Shown here: positions 20,640-34,049 of the stretch, in pieces | How positions within the stretch are numbered: the stretch's first letter is position 1 | Layout of the letters: each line of letters opens with the position of its first letter | From: Sordaria brevicollis | Lineage: Eukaryota; Ascomycota; Sordariomycetes; Sordariales; Sordariaceae | DNA length: 64,000 bases | NCBI GenBank assembly: GCA_033439795.1 | Contig: JAUTDP010000013.1 | Location: 1,911,489-1,975,488, forward strand | Direction of reading: 5' to 3' | Program-made: the position numbers and the translations under genes | The notes under the pieces: model-generated | Told to the model about the DNA's origin: nothing | The model's input: only the letters and a program-made list of their open reading frames with translations | The model's database searches: none

Positions 20640-21775
20640 TTAATTTAATAAACTATAATATTCTTACGAACGTATTTCGCTAAAGCTTCGGATATCTAAA
20701 TTATTTCTTTATTATTATATATATCGCCGCTAAAGAATTTATAAATTACCTATATATCTACCGCTTTACCGAATTATTAAACGAATAAATATTTATCTTT
20801 ATTAAATAGCGCGTATCCGCTTAAATAGTAAATACCGCAACCCTTTCTAATATTATATTTACGAATATTAATTTTAAGAGGGCGGACGAGATTAAAAAGA
20901 ATAATACCCTCTTTAATTTTAAAGGAGCCTCTAGGAGAATTCTTTCTAAATATAATAAAAAGGGCGTATAGTTTATAAATTATATAATCGGTTATAATTC
21001 GAATAAATTTTTATAATTTGGGATCGTTTTTATTAGATTTAATAATATCGTTATTATTTTTATCGCCTTTATTATCCTTTTTTTTATAACGCTTCGATAG
21101 AGAATCTTCACCGTTATTAGATCCTATTTTATTAATATTACGCTTCTAGAAACCGTAGGGAGTCTATATAGGCCGGTTATATTTTAAAATCTGTATACAG
21201 AAATCTACTATATATAATATAACGTCTTTAGTTATTAAAGAAGGTTAGTATAACCCTTCGGCAAATTTCTTTTACTCTTAAATCCGGTATTTCTATTCCT
21301 ATTAGGCTAATTTAATTAAATATAATATTATTTATATTAAATACCGCTTCTTTTCGTTATTATTTAATATAAAAATAAAATTCGCGACCTTTTTAAATCG
21401 GTTAAAGGTAATAGGATTCGTATAATTAAAATACCGGTTAATATATACCGGCCTAATAATAGGCAAATATTTTACAATAATAGGTTAAAGGTATTAAATA
21501 TCGTTAAAAGCCTCCTTAAAATTATTATATAAATATTTAGCGAACGCTTCGATAATAGCGGAGTAAATAATATTAATATATTAAATATATTGCGTTATAA
21601 AGTTTATAATCCTCTAAAATAATTCGGCTACTTAAATATAATAATTAAAATTATAAATAAAGATTATTTTCGCAATTTCGTATATAATAATAGATTTAAA
21701 ATAAAGAAATATAACCTTTTTTAATAAAGATAAAATAAATTATAAAAAATAAATCTATTATTAAAATATTAATAT
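20640..21775 (-). pseudogene. Decayed unknown ORF (about 375 residues)
   Basis: The minus strand is open in one phase except for RIP-type stops. It contains YSAIIEAFAKYLYNNFKEAF (about 21.5 kb), RPVYINRYFNYTNPITFNRF (about 21.4 kb), a Lys/Asn/Asp-rich hydrophilic linker (KDNKGDKNNND, about 21.05 kb), then RKGCGIYYLSGYALFNKDKY (about 20.8 kb). An upstream helical segment holds FKSIIIYEIAKIIF. The G-run motif AAAATTAATAAGGGGGG lies just upstream (21,788). A two-domain protein with an acidic/basic linker is suggested. No family is recognised. Confidence 0.45.
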
Positions 21776-22275
21776 AAGGTAGATATAAAATTAATAAGGG
21801 GGGTACGCATTAACTCTACGAATTATCTAATCTTTTTATTAATTCGATAAAATCCCGTTCACTTACGAAAAATATTAATTAACTACCTTCTTTTAGCCAA
21901 TTCGGTAAAAACGCCCTATAAATTACAAAATAATAGAAATATTCCAAATATAATATAAATTAATATTAATAAAATAATAAGAATAAATATTTAAACTTAT
22001 AGCGTTAATACTAAAATTCAATAATAAAACGTCTATTTACGAATAAACGTCGTTTTAATTATTAATAATAATTTTATATTTTAAAATACTCTATTTAAAT
22101 ATAATAACTTTTATTATAAAATTAACTTTACGTAAAATCTATAAAAGGACCTTATATATAATTAATACGTACCGAATATATTCGAAATTAATAAAAGGGT
22201 TAGGTATAACCTCCCTATTAATTTTAAATAGAAGAAAAGTAATTTATATTTATATCTAAGGATAATTAATTATAA

Positions 22276-22879
22276 TAAATATTTACTCTCCCTTTAAATT
22301 ATAATCCCGCACCTTTTATAAAATCTAATATTAAAATAGCGATTAGGATATAGCTTAATATATTATTTTAAATTTATCGTTTAAAGGAATAATATCGGTA
22401 TTATTAATTAAAAATATATATATATATACTAACCCTCTATTAATATTAAACTTCAAAAATTTACTTATTTTATTAATGCCTAAACTCGCTATTTTTAATA
22501 CTTTTAACTTTTTAATAAAATATAATTCTTTATTTAATTCTCTATTAAAAGTTTATAACTTTTCTATATTTATTTTATTTAAAAAATTATCGGCCTATAA
22601 TATATCCTAATAATAAACGTCCTACGAAAAGAAATATAAATTATATATAAAATTAGGTCCCGCGCCCTTAAATATTCGCCCTATATTTAGAAAAGCGATA
22701 ATAATCTTTAAATTAATATAATTAACTTCCTTAAATACTTTAATTAAATAATAATTTATTACGTTAATTACTCGCTAATAAAGCCGTATATTATACTTTA
22801 AATAAATATAATATACTTATATAGGCGGGATTATAATAAATAAATAAATAATTTAATTATTAGGAAAAGTGAAGGGCAT
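22276..22879 (-). pseudogene. Decayed small ORF with an intact start (about 200 residues)
   Basis: It begins with a preserved ATG (complement of 22,877-22,879; MPFTFPNNQ with RIP stop). It continues with FKEVNYINLKIIIAFLNIGR and a charged helical middle (NRELNKELYFIKKLKVLKIA) suggestive of a coiled coil, then a terminal NNTDIIPLNDKFKIIY. The stop position is uncertain because RIP stops crowd the end. It is flanked by G/C-run palindromes on the downstream side (22,187-22,240). Function is unknown. Confidence 0.45.
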
Positions 22880-23479
22880 TTATATACTTCTATATAAGAA
22901 AAAAATATAAAATTAATTAATAATATAATCGGTCTTTAAATTCGAAATAACGCTCTTATTTATAATCCGCTACTAATATTATAAATATAATACCTATTAA
23001 TTAAATTTTAAATTTTAATAAATCGCTACGAATTATATAACTACTTTACTATTTACGTCCTTTATAAAAAAGTAATTAAAATTATCCTTTTAATAAACGC
23101 CCTCGATATTAAAATCCTTTTTATCGAAGGATTCGGACCGAAGCGGGAGGTTTATATTATTTTATAATATAAATATAAACGTTTTTAAATTTAAAACGGA
23201 ATTAAATAGGGGTATAACTAAATAAAAAATAATATAAACTTTCAGAATTTTATAAATAGAACGCTAAGTACCGTTATTTATATATTAAATAATTTAAATT
23301 TTATCGATAATAACGCGCGTAAATTTAATATTATTGTAATAAATTATAACAACCTTATAAACTTTATTTATTTTTTACCCTTTTTTAAAGGTTTAAAATA
23401 TTTAATTTCTAAATATATAAATAATTAATATATAAGAATTAAAAGTATAAAGTAATTAAAATTAATAAAAGGGGTTTAT

Positions 23480-23975
23480 AAGCGTAATTACTCTTCTATA
23501 TTATAATCCGTATTAAAATTTAAGGAATCGGAATTATTATTATTAAATTCGCTTTCCGATAACGACGTAATTTTTATTTTAATTTTAACTTTAATTTTAA
23601 TTTTAACTTTAATTTTACCCTTACTTTTATTTCTATAGGGCGCGATAAAAGGGGGGCGGGGTTCGAAAACGTCCCGGCTCTTTAAAAAATTAAAATCCTT
23701 AGGATTATATAAATAATCGAAAGAAAATACCTACCGATTACTTATTGTAAACTACGCTATAAGGATAACGACCTTAATAATATTAAAATCGTTTTTATAA
23801 CGGATATACTTTATTATAAATTTATTAAACTTTATTTAATTTAAAGTACGCTTATAACGTAGATTACCGATTACGAGGGCCCTTTTATAATCGAATTATA
23901 TATAAATATTAATATCGTCGCCGAATATTTTTATAATTTTTATAAATATTTATAGAATTAATAACGGCGGTAATA
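23480..23975 (-). pseudogene. Decayed ORF with Lys-rich repeat tail
   Basis: One minus-strand phase contains GDDINIYI, then KRALVIGNLRYKRTLN, then IKVVILIA and NPKDFNFLKSRDVFEPRPPF. It ends in KVKIKIK repeats and a Ser/Asp/Asn-rich tail. It may be the C-terminal part of the ORF at 24.7-25.7 kb, split by the G-run palindrome at 24.2-24.3 kb. Unrecognised. Confidence 0.4.
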
Positions 23976-24214
23976 AAATTAATATAAGTAGGGCGGTAAT
24001 ATTCTATTTTATACGCTTCTAAATTTAAAATTATACGATATAAAATACGATTATTATTAAATAAATCAAAGTTTTATTAATTTTAATTTTATTAATTAAT
24101 ATAATACTTTTAAGTAGTAATTTTTCTAATTCGCGGATAATAAAAGTATTTATAAAATTAAAATTAATAACGTAAATTATAAGAATATTATAAGGGCGGA
24201 ATTCGAATAATATT

Positions 24215-24310
24215 TAAAATTAATAGGGGGGTAAAACTTAGACAATATTCAAAATTAATAAGGGGGGGGGGGGGGGGGTATACTATACGCCCCCCCTATT
24301 AATTTTAAAT
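24215..24310. repeat. G/C-run palindrome with a 16-G run
   Basis: AAAATTAATA precedes an uninterrupted G16 (24,262-24,277). A short TATACTATACG loop and C7 then TATTAATTTT follow. This is the longest member of the dispersed poly-G hairpin family. Confidence 0.85.
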
Positions 24311-24739
24311 AAATATAACGAATAAAAATTTACTAACGAATTAATAAAATAGGAAACTCTTTTTATTTTTCCTACGCAATTTTTAATTAATTTAAGGGGG
24401 GTTTTTAAAATATTAAAATAAAGTTTCGATATCCTTTAATTCTATTTTATTTTAAAGTAGCGGAAGAAGTTATCCTCCCGGGCCCGGGGATTTAATATAC
24501 CCTTATTCCTCTATTACTCTATAAACGAATTCTTAATCTAGTAATATTTCCCTATACGGGTAACGGCGTTTAATAAACCTAATAATTTAGTATTATACCC
24601 GTATTTATACCTTTATTAATTAAATAATTAAATCCTCTTAAAATATATTTAATTCAGACGTAAAGGTAATAAATTCCTTCTAAATCTCGGGCGAATTCTT
24701 ATCCAAATTTATAATTATATTATTAACTATATCGGTAAA

Positions 24740-25745
24740 TTAGTCTTTAATTATTAAATTTCCTATTTACGCCGGATTAAAAAATAATTACAACGTTAAT
24801 ATAAAATCGTTATTTAATTATAATATAATAATATCTTTATACCGGAATTTCGATTTACCCAATTTAATAAACCGGTCTAAAACCGCCAACGTCGATATAA
24901 ATAAAGCGTAATCTATCTTTAAAATATCGAAAGATTTTAGCGCAATTATAATAACCTTTAAATTATTATAAAATAATTTCCCTTAATCTTTATATTCTCT
25001 TATTAAAAAGAAGAAATAAAATATTTACGTATATACTTCGAAATTTATTTAACGTTTATTTATTACGGCTGTATTAATACTATTAATATCGACCTTTTTA
25101 TTAAAATCGATATTAATAATCGCCTAATTATATTTACGGTTGAATTTAAATATTAAATTGAAAATTTCAATTATTATTAATTACGCTACGTTTTTTAGGA
25201 TATCGTTATATTAGGTTTTTATATTAATATTAATATTATTTTATATAATAAAAGTAAAAATAGGCCTATTAAGTATTTTTATATTCGGGTTATCGCCGCT
25301 ATTAATAAAGGTAAATTTATAAATAAAACGCCGGTATTTAACGAATTAAAAAAAGTAGAGAATAGCCCTAAATTAATCGTTAGCCCGGTACTTTAAAAAG
25401 GAATTAGACGTACTTTCGAATACCGGGGAATATCGAAGCGGAAAATTCGGCGTTGGTCCGATGTACGTAATACGTAAATATTAATATAAAACGATAACGA
25501 AGGTAACTTCGGCGTCGATATCGTTTTTTACTTCGATATTAAAATTCTTTAAATAATCCGCCAAATTTTTAATATAAATAATTAAAACGTTAATTGGAAT
25601 ATTTTCGACGTTTATTATCGATAAGAGGTGTAAAATACGCTTATAAATAAAATTATCGGCTACTTTCGAAATAACCTTTAAAATTTTATTTTATAATAAT
25701 ATATTTTTATTTTATTCCTATTTTTCTTTTCTTAACGTTTAATTA
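24740..25745 (-). pseudogene. Decayed unknown ORF (about 335 residues)
   Basis: This is one of the cleanest decayed frames: minus strand, RIP-type stops only. It reads SKVADNFIYKRILHLLSIIN (25.68 kb), IEVKNDIDAEVTFVIVLY (25.5 kb), RITYIGPTPNFPLRYSPVFE (25.44 kb), FTFINSGDNPNIKILNRPIF (25.3 kb) and LKSFDILKIDYALFISTLAV (24.93 kb). It lies downstream of the RecQ-like gene on the same strand. I considered an N-terminal region of RecQ/OrsD-type repeat proteins and a captain-type recombinase, but neither is supported. Confidence 0.45.
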
Positions 25746-27050
25746 ATTTTAAAATATTTTATTAGATTAAAGAAGTAAGTAATTATTAAATATTAATAAA
25801 TAATCCGAAATATTATTTATAAGGCGTAGTTTAAATTATATATAAAATTAATAAGGGGGGTAATTTAAACCGTACGCAAAATTAATAAGGGGGATTAGAA
25901 TTACCCCCCCTATTAATTTTAAATCGGGTAAAGGTAGTATTTACGTTTATAATCCGAATATTAGAAAAGCGTTATTAAATTTAAATATTCTAATACTTTA
26001 TAAATTTTAACGGTATTTAGGACCGTTAAAAAAGAAATTAAATAAGCTAAAATTTAGTTTAAAAATTTCGTTTTATTATCGGTACTTTTAATATACTTCG
26101 TTTAATACGTATTGTTTATAAAAATTTATAAATATTCTACTTACTTATAGAGGTTTTCTTCCTCCTTTTATTAATTTAATAATAAATTTAGGATAATTCG
26201 GTAGATTTTTCGAATATTAATACTTTTTCTATACGCTAAAAACTTATTAATTAATAATTTATTTTAGGGTATTATCGTTTTATAATTTTACCAAATTTAT
26301 TTAATATATTTATTACTAATATTATATTTAAAAAAATTTAACGGTAGTAAATATAATTTCTAAAGTATATTAATATTAGTCCTATTGAAGAATTAATTAA
26401 TAAATAAGTTGGGCTAAGGGTTTTTCTAACCCTTAACCGCGGGTATTAAATAAAATATTTAAAAAGATTAGTATAATTATTTATATTTAATGTATTTAAT
26501 TACGTACTTTAAATTAAATTACTCCTTCGCAATTAGAAAAAAGGGTATTATTTATATTCGGCGGCTCTAAATTAATTTAAAATTAATAAGGGGGGTAAAT
26601 TAGAGTTAAAATTTTCCGGGCTCGTTTTAAAATTAATAAGGGGGCTATAATTAAACGTTTTTAAAATTGTTTAAAATTAATAAGGGGGATAAAAATAAAG
26701 AAGGAAAGTATAAAGTATTATAAAGAGGAAGGAGAAAAAAATTAGGAAGTCGTATTTATAAAGGGGTTTATATATATAATCTATAGATTATTTATAGAAT
26801 AAATACCGTAGTTCCTAAATAAATCCTATAAATAAAGTAAATAATTAAATTAATTAATTTAGTAAATTAAAAAACCTACTTATTTTATCCGTAATTATCG
26901 GTTAGGGATTAAAATATTTAATAAACGTACTATTAGCGGTATCGACTTTTAATTTTATTAATATTTATTTATTAATAAAAATAAAATAAATTATAATATT
27001 ATTATTAAATTTCTACGAATAATATAATAAATACTTCTCTTATTATTATA
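25746..27050. other. RIP-mutated spacer with G/C-run palindromes
   Basis: It contains poly-G/poly-C motifs at 25,850-25,922, about 26,580, about 26,634 and about 26,680. The minus strand is partly open at 26.0-26.5 kb, but the phase is unclear. No domain is seen. Confidence 0.35.
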
Positions 27051-27059
27051 CTACCCCCC

Positions 27060-27343
27060 CCCTATTAATTTTAAAAAGATTAACTATCCTTTATTATTAC
27101 GTTAATTTTTATAAATTAAAAATTAAATAATAATATTTAATATAAATAAATTTATTATTATTTTAAAGGCTAAATAATTTACTATTTCCGTTTTATTAGT
27201 ATTCTATTTACCTTTACCCTTTTCGTAAATCGGGTAGTACTTACATTAATTTCTATTTAATTTTTATACGCGATAGATTTTATAACGTTAATCGCTTTAT
27301 ACGTATTTTTCGAGAGCGGTATTTTCCTTTAATACGCCTTTAA
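27060..27343 (-). pseudogene. RecQ-like helicase gene, C-terminal part beyond the gypsy insertion
   Basis: The minus strand reads GVLKENTALEKYV, then KLNRN and CKYYPIYEKGKG, and it ends near a C9 run at 27,055. If the gypsy element and one copy of the TTAA/TTAG duplication are removed, the frame is continuous with the helicase ORF at 36,091 (IAFIKKKKLKKA joins directly). This is the reason for treating it as the same gene. Confidence 0.5.
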
Positions 27344-27634
27344 TACCGGAATAGTATCGCAAATGTTACATATTAAAGATGCTAGCACGTAACAGCCTGC
27401 CTGCCGGCCCCCCGCGGCTGGTAGCGACCGGTAGTCGGGTGCGCGGTCATTCCGACCGCGACTGCGACCGCGGTCGCGCCTGACCCACATAAGTGGGTCT
27501 GCCCCGCGCTCGCAATGCTTATAGTTTTTAACCGCTACGAACTCCCCTCTTTTTAATTTCTTCTTTCTTTATTAATTTATATACGTTTATAATAATTAAA
27601 ATTCTTTTTATTGTTTTATAATATTTATTCGGTA
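27344..27634 (+). repeat. 5' LTR of the gypsy element
   Basis: It has a GC-rich core (about 27,398-27,515) with palindromes GCGGTC/GACCGC and CCCAC/GTGGG that escaped RIP because it holds few CpA sites. The last about 100 bp have nearly every CpA changed to TpA compared with the 3' LTR. Confidence 0.9.
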
Positions 27635-28899
27635 TTAAATAATAATTATAATTAAAATTACTTCGATTTGAATTATACTAAATTATTATCGCTAACGGCT
27701 ATAATTAAAGCGGCTTTATCGACGTTACGTACGCGACCGCTTTTCTCGTAAAAATAGGAAATAATTCGAATAAAGTACGTAAAACGAATTTAAATATTCT
27801 TATAATTATAAAAACCCCTTTTCCTCCCTTAAATCGTATATTATTTATTTAATTAATATTATTTAATTATTATCTTCCTCGATTATTAAATTTGGGTACG
27901 TGATTTTGTACTCTTCGTGGCGAATTTAAATAATTACGAAGATCTCCGTCTTCAACTTTACGGCGAATTTAGGTAATTGTAAAATTCCCCTCCTCTACCC
28001 TTTAAATATAGCGAATTCGAATACCCGTATTATTATTACTCGGATTTTAATAAGAAATTGTTAAATAATAAGGGTTTCCCCTACTATTGAATTTAAATAC
28101 GTAATAATATCTAAAATTAATTCAATTTTTAATTATACACTTTTTATACCGGTTTTTATCGTCGTAAAATTAATATTTTAATTTATATTTATTAAAATAT
28201 ACTTTAAACCGGTTAAATAGAAATAAAATATAATTAATATTATACCCGGATTGTATATAAATTTTAATATCCCCGTCGATAATAATTATAATATTTAACT
28301 TACTTCGGAGGTTAATTTTAGCCCCCCTATCGGCCGATAAATTTATTTTAATTATATACGCTTCGAAAATACTTTTTATATTTAAAACGATATTTTTAAC
28401 TGTATTAAAAGCGAAGTTAAACTATACGAGGCTAAGTCCTATACTATTAAATAATTATTAACGATATATTATAACCCCTATATCGCTAATTTCTATTAAA
28501 AAATATAATATCTATTAATAAATTAATTTAAATACGAACTCTCCCCTTAAAAGAAGAGGCAACCCGAATAACTTACGTCGAATATAGCGAATTATTAAGC
28601 CCCGCCGTAATAAATTACGCCCCTTTAATATTAATAGGAAGATTTATACTTATATCGCGATTTAAATTCTCTAATACGTTAAAATCGCAATTCGCGGACT
28701 ATAAACCTACTTACTTATAACCCTAATAAATTTCTCCCTATACGTCCCGAGAAAATAAATATTAATAAAGAGTTTATATTATATTTAAATGTTAAATTCG
28801 ATTAATAAATTAATATTATCTTCAATGAAATTTCTCTATAAATATATACCTTTTAAAATACTTTTAAAAAAGATTGTAAATAAATAGAAAAAATACTAA

Positions 28900-30950
28900 T
28901 CGGTTACGTATTTAAAATTAATACCCTAATTAAAAAAACCTAAAAGAGCGTAAAAATATTTAACGCTGTACTAAAGGACGAAATTAATCGGGATTTTAAT
29001 TACGTATTAGAAAAATAATTAACGAATATTTAAATATAAATTAATAATATTATAGACCGAATATTTTAAAATATTAAAACTTTTATCGATAATACCCTTA
29101 AAGATTTAGCGAAATAGTAGAAAATTACCGCGAAAATAATTATAAAAAACGTTACGGTATAAATTAATATAGTACGTACCTAAATTATTAAAGAAATTTA
29201 TAAAGACGTATTTAAAGGATTATTTAATAATTTATTTACCCTATCCAACCCTATCGAAATTTAATTTAAAAATAAAGGCAAGGTATTTAATACCCTACGT
29301 ACCGCGGAGAAATTAATTAAATTAAAGGACGATATTTTCGGATCGCTCGAATCGATTATAGACGAATTAATTAATAAAATAATTAAAGAGCCTTAAATTA
29401 TTTTATTCTCTAATAATCCCTTTTGCGAATAAATATAGAAATTTAAAATAATTATTACTCCTTATAATTATATTTTTAAGCGTAATTATTCTACCCCTCT
29501 AATATTATAAAATTTAATTTAAATATCGTATTCCGACCTTCCTATTAAAAGTAATACAGCCCTACTAATAAATTATAATAATTATTTATAAACGTTATAT
29601 TAATTTTAAATCCCCGAATTAGCCGCTAATTGTTATATATTTAATTAAACCCCTATTAATTAATTACCCCTACTCTATAAAAATATACGAAATCGACTTA
29701 TTATTATACTAAAGTCTATTCTTAATAATTAAATATTAAATAACGATAATTCTAATTATAATAATAATAATAATAAAAGAAGAGGTTGTAGCGGTAATAT
29801 ACCCCTTGATAATAATAATAACGATAATAATTTATATAACGGCGATGGAAAACGTAGTAGTAACGTCCCGTACCGAAGATTACGTAACTTTTATACCCTA
29901 CCCAACCTATTTCGCTACTCCGGCGGAAATAAAAGTGGCGGCGGTAATGGAAAAGGTGCCCTATTTAAAAATAATCTTAAATACGAATTAAAGGATAAAG
30001 GATATAATTATAATAATAACGATAATTTCGAAAAAATTAAGTACGAAGAGATTGGCGTATTTAACCTAAACGGAAAGGATTTTAAAAACGTTAGAGTAAT
30101 TAATAATAGTAAGAATATTACGTATACCGATATATACGTATTCTACGAAAAGATATTATTATTCTTCAAATTACCGTTTTAATAATAGGCCGAAAGTAAA
30201 ATAAACTGGTAATTCTTTCGATTATTCGCTTTATATTTAATAAGATTAAATCTAATTTAATAAATAATTGAAGTAAATAGCGAAGAAAAGATAGAGTAAA
30301 GAATAGGCGGTATTTATCGCTTATTTAACTAATTTATTGAACGATTTACCCTAAACCCCGTTATCGCTATTTAAAAGTTCTTTCGTAACTGGTTTTACCT
30401 TTGTAAAATCTTAGAAAACCTTAATTCTTTTACTATTTATATATAACGGTAAATAAAGTATATTAAAATTATAAATACCCTTATTAAAGATAATGGAAAT
30501 TAATATAGCGTTATAATATAAATTTAATTTAATTTAAATCTTCGAATATAATAATACGTACGTACCCTTATCGAAAAAAAAACCCTTAAAAATTATATAC
30601 GTATTATTATTAAAGCGTACGCTATCTTAACTTCGGCGGTTAATAAAAAAGTTCGTATATTTAATAATAATTTATATACCGGTCGGTTAAATAACCGTTT
30701 ATAATATTCGGGCAATTATCGCTTAGATAGCCGCTAATTAAATAACCGTATTACGTAAGAAAACCGATCCTCCGTTAATTATATGTATAACCGAAGTCGA
30801 AATAGTAATTATAATAATAATTGTAATAATAACTGCGATAATACTTACGACCGGAATTGTAACCGAAACCGCGACCGCGACTTAATTTATAATTGAAAAA
30901 CGTATAAATAAACCTATTATATTAAAGAAGAAAATCTAATATCTAATTCC
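28900..30950 (+). pseudogene. Decayed Gag region
   Basis: Plus-strand phases with RIP-type stops read capsid-like helical sequence around 29.0-29.4 kb (FNTLRTAEKLIKLKDDIFGS). An Asn/Arg/Asp-rich basic region follows near 30.78-30.88 kb (NRNRDRDL). No zinc knuckle can be confirmed because Cys codons are RIP targets. The frame at 29,806-29,991 lies inside. Confidence 0.5.
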
Positions 30951-31239
30951 GAAATAAACGAAATCCTTGGTTATTTAATTTTAAAAGTAAATAAAAAATA
31001 TCGGAAATATTAAAAGTTTATTAAATTTAATTACAAAATTAAATATATAAAGCGATACTTATCCCCCCCGGTAATTAAAGCCGAAAAGTTTCGTACGCCT
31101 TCCTTATTAATATTAAAATAATATATATATAGATATTATAAAAAACGCTATATATCCCGTAACGAATTATTTAAATATATTAAATAATGTAAATTCGCTT
31201 TTAAAAACCGTTTAAAAGGAGAAGAACCTACCCCGGTAT

Positions 31240-31850
31240 ATTAAATAACGCCGGCCCTTATTTATATTAACGTTCCTATTACTATTCGAAAAGCCAATTA
31301 TTAATTAATAGTAAATATAGATAATAATCTACTATTAAATTATACCTATATACGCGTTAACGTTAAAGTTACCCTAGAAAGCGATTTAATTGAAATATAT
31401 ATAACCCTTAGTATAAATTGTATATTAATTAGTAAAATTTTCCTCTAAACCCTAAAGTATAAAGTAAAAGTAAAGAAGGTTAAAATAAAAAGAGTAAGTA
31501 GTAAATCGGTAAATATTTTAAAATAAATTATATTTAAAATTTATTTAAAAAGTGTCGATAAAAATAGTAATCCTTTAATATTAAAATTTATTAAAGGCGG
31601 CTAAATCGTTAATAAATTAGAGCCTAATATCCTATTCAGCAATAATTTCTTATATATGTACGCGGTTAATACGGATTATAAGACCGAGATTATTATATTC
31701 TAAAATTTCTACGACTTTATTATTAATTTCGTAATATAAATTAATTCGAAGCTATACGTACGTCGTATTATTATTATTAAGAAGATTATTTTATTATTAG
31801 GTTAATCCGGGTATATTCCTATTTCGTATAAACCGCTATTAAAGGGAAGG
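31240..31850 (+). pseudogene. Decayed retropepsin domain
   Basis: The plus strand reads TYIRVNVKVTLESD at about 31.35 kb, where the Asp-Ser/Thr-Gly active site would lie (now Asn-Val). Further on is LEPNILFSNNFLYMY at about 31.62 kb, matching the A-x-x-L-(I/L)-G-x-D region of gypsy proteases. The catalytic Asp appears lost by G-to-A change. Confidence 0.5.
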
Positions 31851-32569
31851 AATTTTATATTAAATTCCTATTATCCTACAATTATTAACGTAATAGTAAG
31901 CGCTATATCCCTTGCAATTATATTCGTTAATAATAATACCGATAATATAATCGTTATTTTTAAGCGTTTTAAAATAAATACGATTTTAAAAATTACCGAT
32001 AACGAATATTTAGCCCTAATAAAGTAAATAATTAACGAAGTAATATTTCGCGATTAAAGCGTATACCCCGCCTTATTAAATAGGGAATTCGATATATTTA
32101 AAGTTATAATATATAACGTTATTTAAGAAAATAACCCCGCCGGTAAATATAAATATATTAAAAATATAATGGATAAATAAATCTTCGACGAATTATTAAT
32201 AAAAAATAAAAGTATAGTTTAAGAAATTATAGAATTCCTAAACGGCGAAATTAACGCTATATAAATCTTAAGCGGATAAAAGCGCCTTCTTTGCGAAAAC
32301 GAATAAAAAAACGAATTAAAGCCTAAAATTACGGAAAAACATTTAATATTAGGATTAAAAACGTCGACTAACCTCCCCGAAGAAATATATAAAGGTATTT
32401 ATATTTACGCTAAGGATTTAATAATAATTAATAATATTAAACGTATTATTAACGATTACCTATCTTTATAGAAAGAAAGAAATATTATTAATATAGCGGA
32501 AAAAAATATAATATAAATTCCTTTAATAAATAAATAATAAAGCTAATATATCCGATTAAAATTTTACCC

Positions 32570-33400
32570 TCTAAATAAAAAAGATTATAAAATATTTAAT
32601 TAAATTTTTAATACTTTATATTAATAAAGTAAAATAGATTAAATTAACCGAGCTACCCTATTTACGTATTTTATCTTCGTCGTTTAAAGGACTATTAAAG
32701 GGTAATAAAAAAAAAGAATAATTATTAATTTGAAGGCTTTAAATAAAATTATAATACCGGATAATTATTTACTACTTTTATAATCCGAAAATATCGCTTT
32801 ATTAAAAGGGAAGCGTTTTATTACTATTATCGATATTATAACGTTCTTTTACTAATTCGGCGTATAATTACCGTATTACGATAAATTTACCCTAATTAAC
32901 CCCTACGGGTTAAAATAACCTAATGTCGCGTTTATAAGTTATTAAAATTTATTAATATTCGTATAACGATTTATAAATAAATTCTTAATAGAATTCTCGG
33001 AATTTTACCGCGCCTTTATCGACGATATAATTATCTTCTTAAATAATGTTAAAAATTATTTAAAGTATTTATAATAAATTTTCGACCTTTTTACGTTTAA
33101 AAATATTATTTTATTACCGAAGAAATCCTATATTACGTACCCGAACGTTAAATTATTCGGATTTAAAGTAAACGCCCTAGGTTTTTCGATTTCCGAAGAA
33201 TAATTAAAAGTATTTAAGAATTTAAAATTCCTAAATACCTTAAAAGTATTAAAAAAATATATTAAAAAGTCTAAATTTATTTAATACCTTCTCCTATATT
33301 ACGGCAAATTATTTAAACCCTTATAAAATTGTAAAATCGTATTATTAATCGAAGGAAAGAAATTGGGCGCTATTATATTAAATAATTTAATTAAACGAAT
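32570..33400 (+). pseudogene. Decayed reverse transcriptase domain
   Basis: The phase holds KKRIIINLKALNKIIIPDNY (32.71 kb), GKRFITIIDIITFFY (32.81 kb), and the catalytic box YRAFIDDIIIFLNNV with FIDD at 33,015-33,026 (the YxDD motif with both Asp intact). The RT thumb follows (SPKK-like region, then VNALGL). Its order and sequence are typical of ascomycete gypsy pol. Confidence 0.8.
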
Positions 33401-33419
33401 TAGTTACTATGCGAAGACT

Positions 33420-33950
33420 ATTTATAAATTTACTAAAAAAGAGTTAAAAACGTTTAAAGTAATTTAAAAAGCTATTTATAAAAATATAAAATTATATTAC
33501 CTAAATCTAAATAAGTAAATATTTTTATAAATCGACGCTTTATTTAAATAAAGATACGGGGTAATATTATTTTACGTACGGGATAATTATATTTAGAAAT
33601 TTAGCGTTCTAATTCCAATTAATTAAGTTCTCCTAATTATATTTTTAAATAAAGTTCTAAATAAAGTAAAAATGCGGTATAATCCTTCCGAAATAAAAGT
33701 AATATATTTAATTTAAACCGCTAAAAAACTAAGGACGTTATTATATTCGTATAATTTCCTAATTATTATACTTACCGATTACGCGGCTATTAAAAGGATT
33801 TACAAATAGATTATTCTCGATATATTATTTACGGATAGAAATAACCGTAGATTAATTAATATATTAATTTATTTATTATAATACGATTTTAAAATTTACT
33901 ACATTGTTAGAAAATTTAATTTTATACCTAATACTTTAAATAGGCTACCC
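33420..33950 (+). pseudogene. Decayed RNase H domain
   Basis: It contains IDALFK with RIP stop then RYGVILF (about 33.53 kb), a VIYLI helix (about 33.70 kb), ILTDYAAIKRI (33.77 kb, the T-D-H/Y-x-A motif) and NRLPVKRNKKG (33.94 kb, the tether typically written LSR.P). This gives the expected D-E-D-D layout. Confidence 0.65.
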
Positions 33951-34049
33951 GTTAAAAGAAATAAAAAGGGTTATAATAACGAAATCCCTATTTTAAACGA
34001 TATTTAATTCGTATTATTGGCTTTCTTCGTTAAAATAAAGGTATAAATA

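Noticed and set aside
12731..25745. Starship (captain-type tyrosine recombinase) interpretation
   Set aside because: No DUF3435-like recombinase signature could be read; the TIRs are much longer than typical Starship ends. Kept only as an alternative.
27398..27515. GC-rich stretch that could look like rRNA or a tRNA cluster
   Set aside because: It is repeated at the same position in the second LTR and has no RNA-gene motifs; it is the RIP-resistant LTR core.
29806..29991. 61-codon open frame
   Set aside because: A fragment within the decayed Gag region; repeats of AATAATAATAA create the start.
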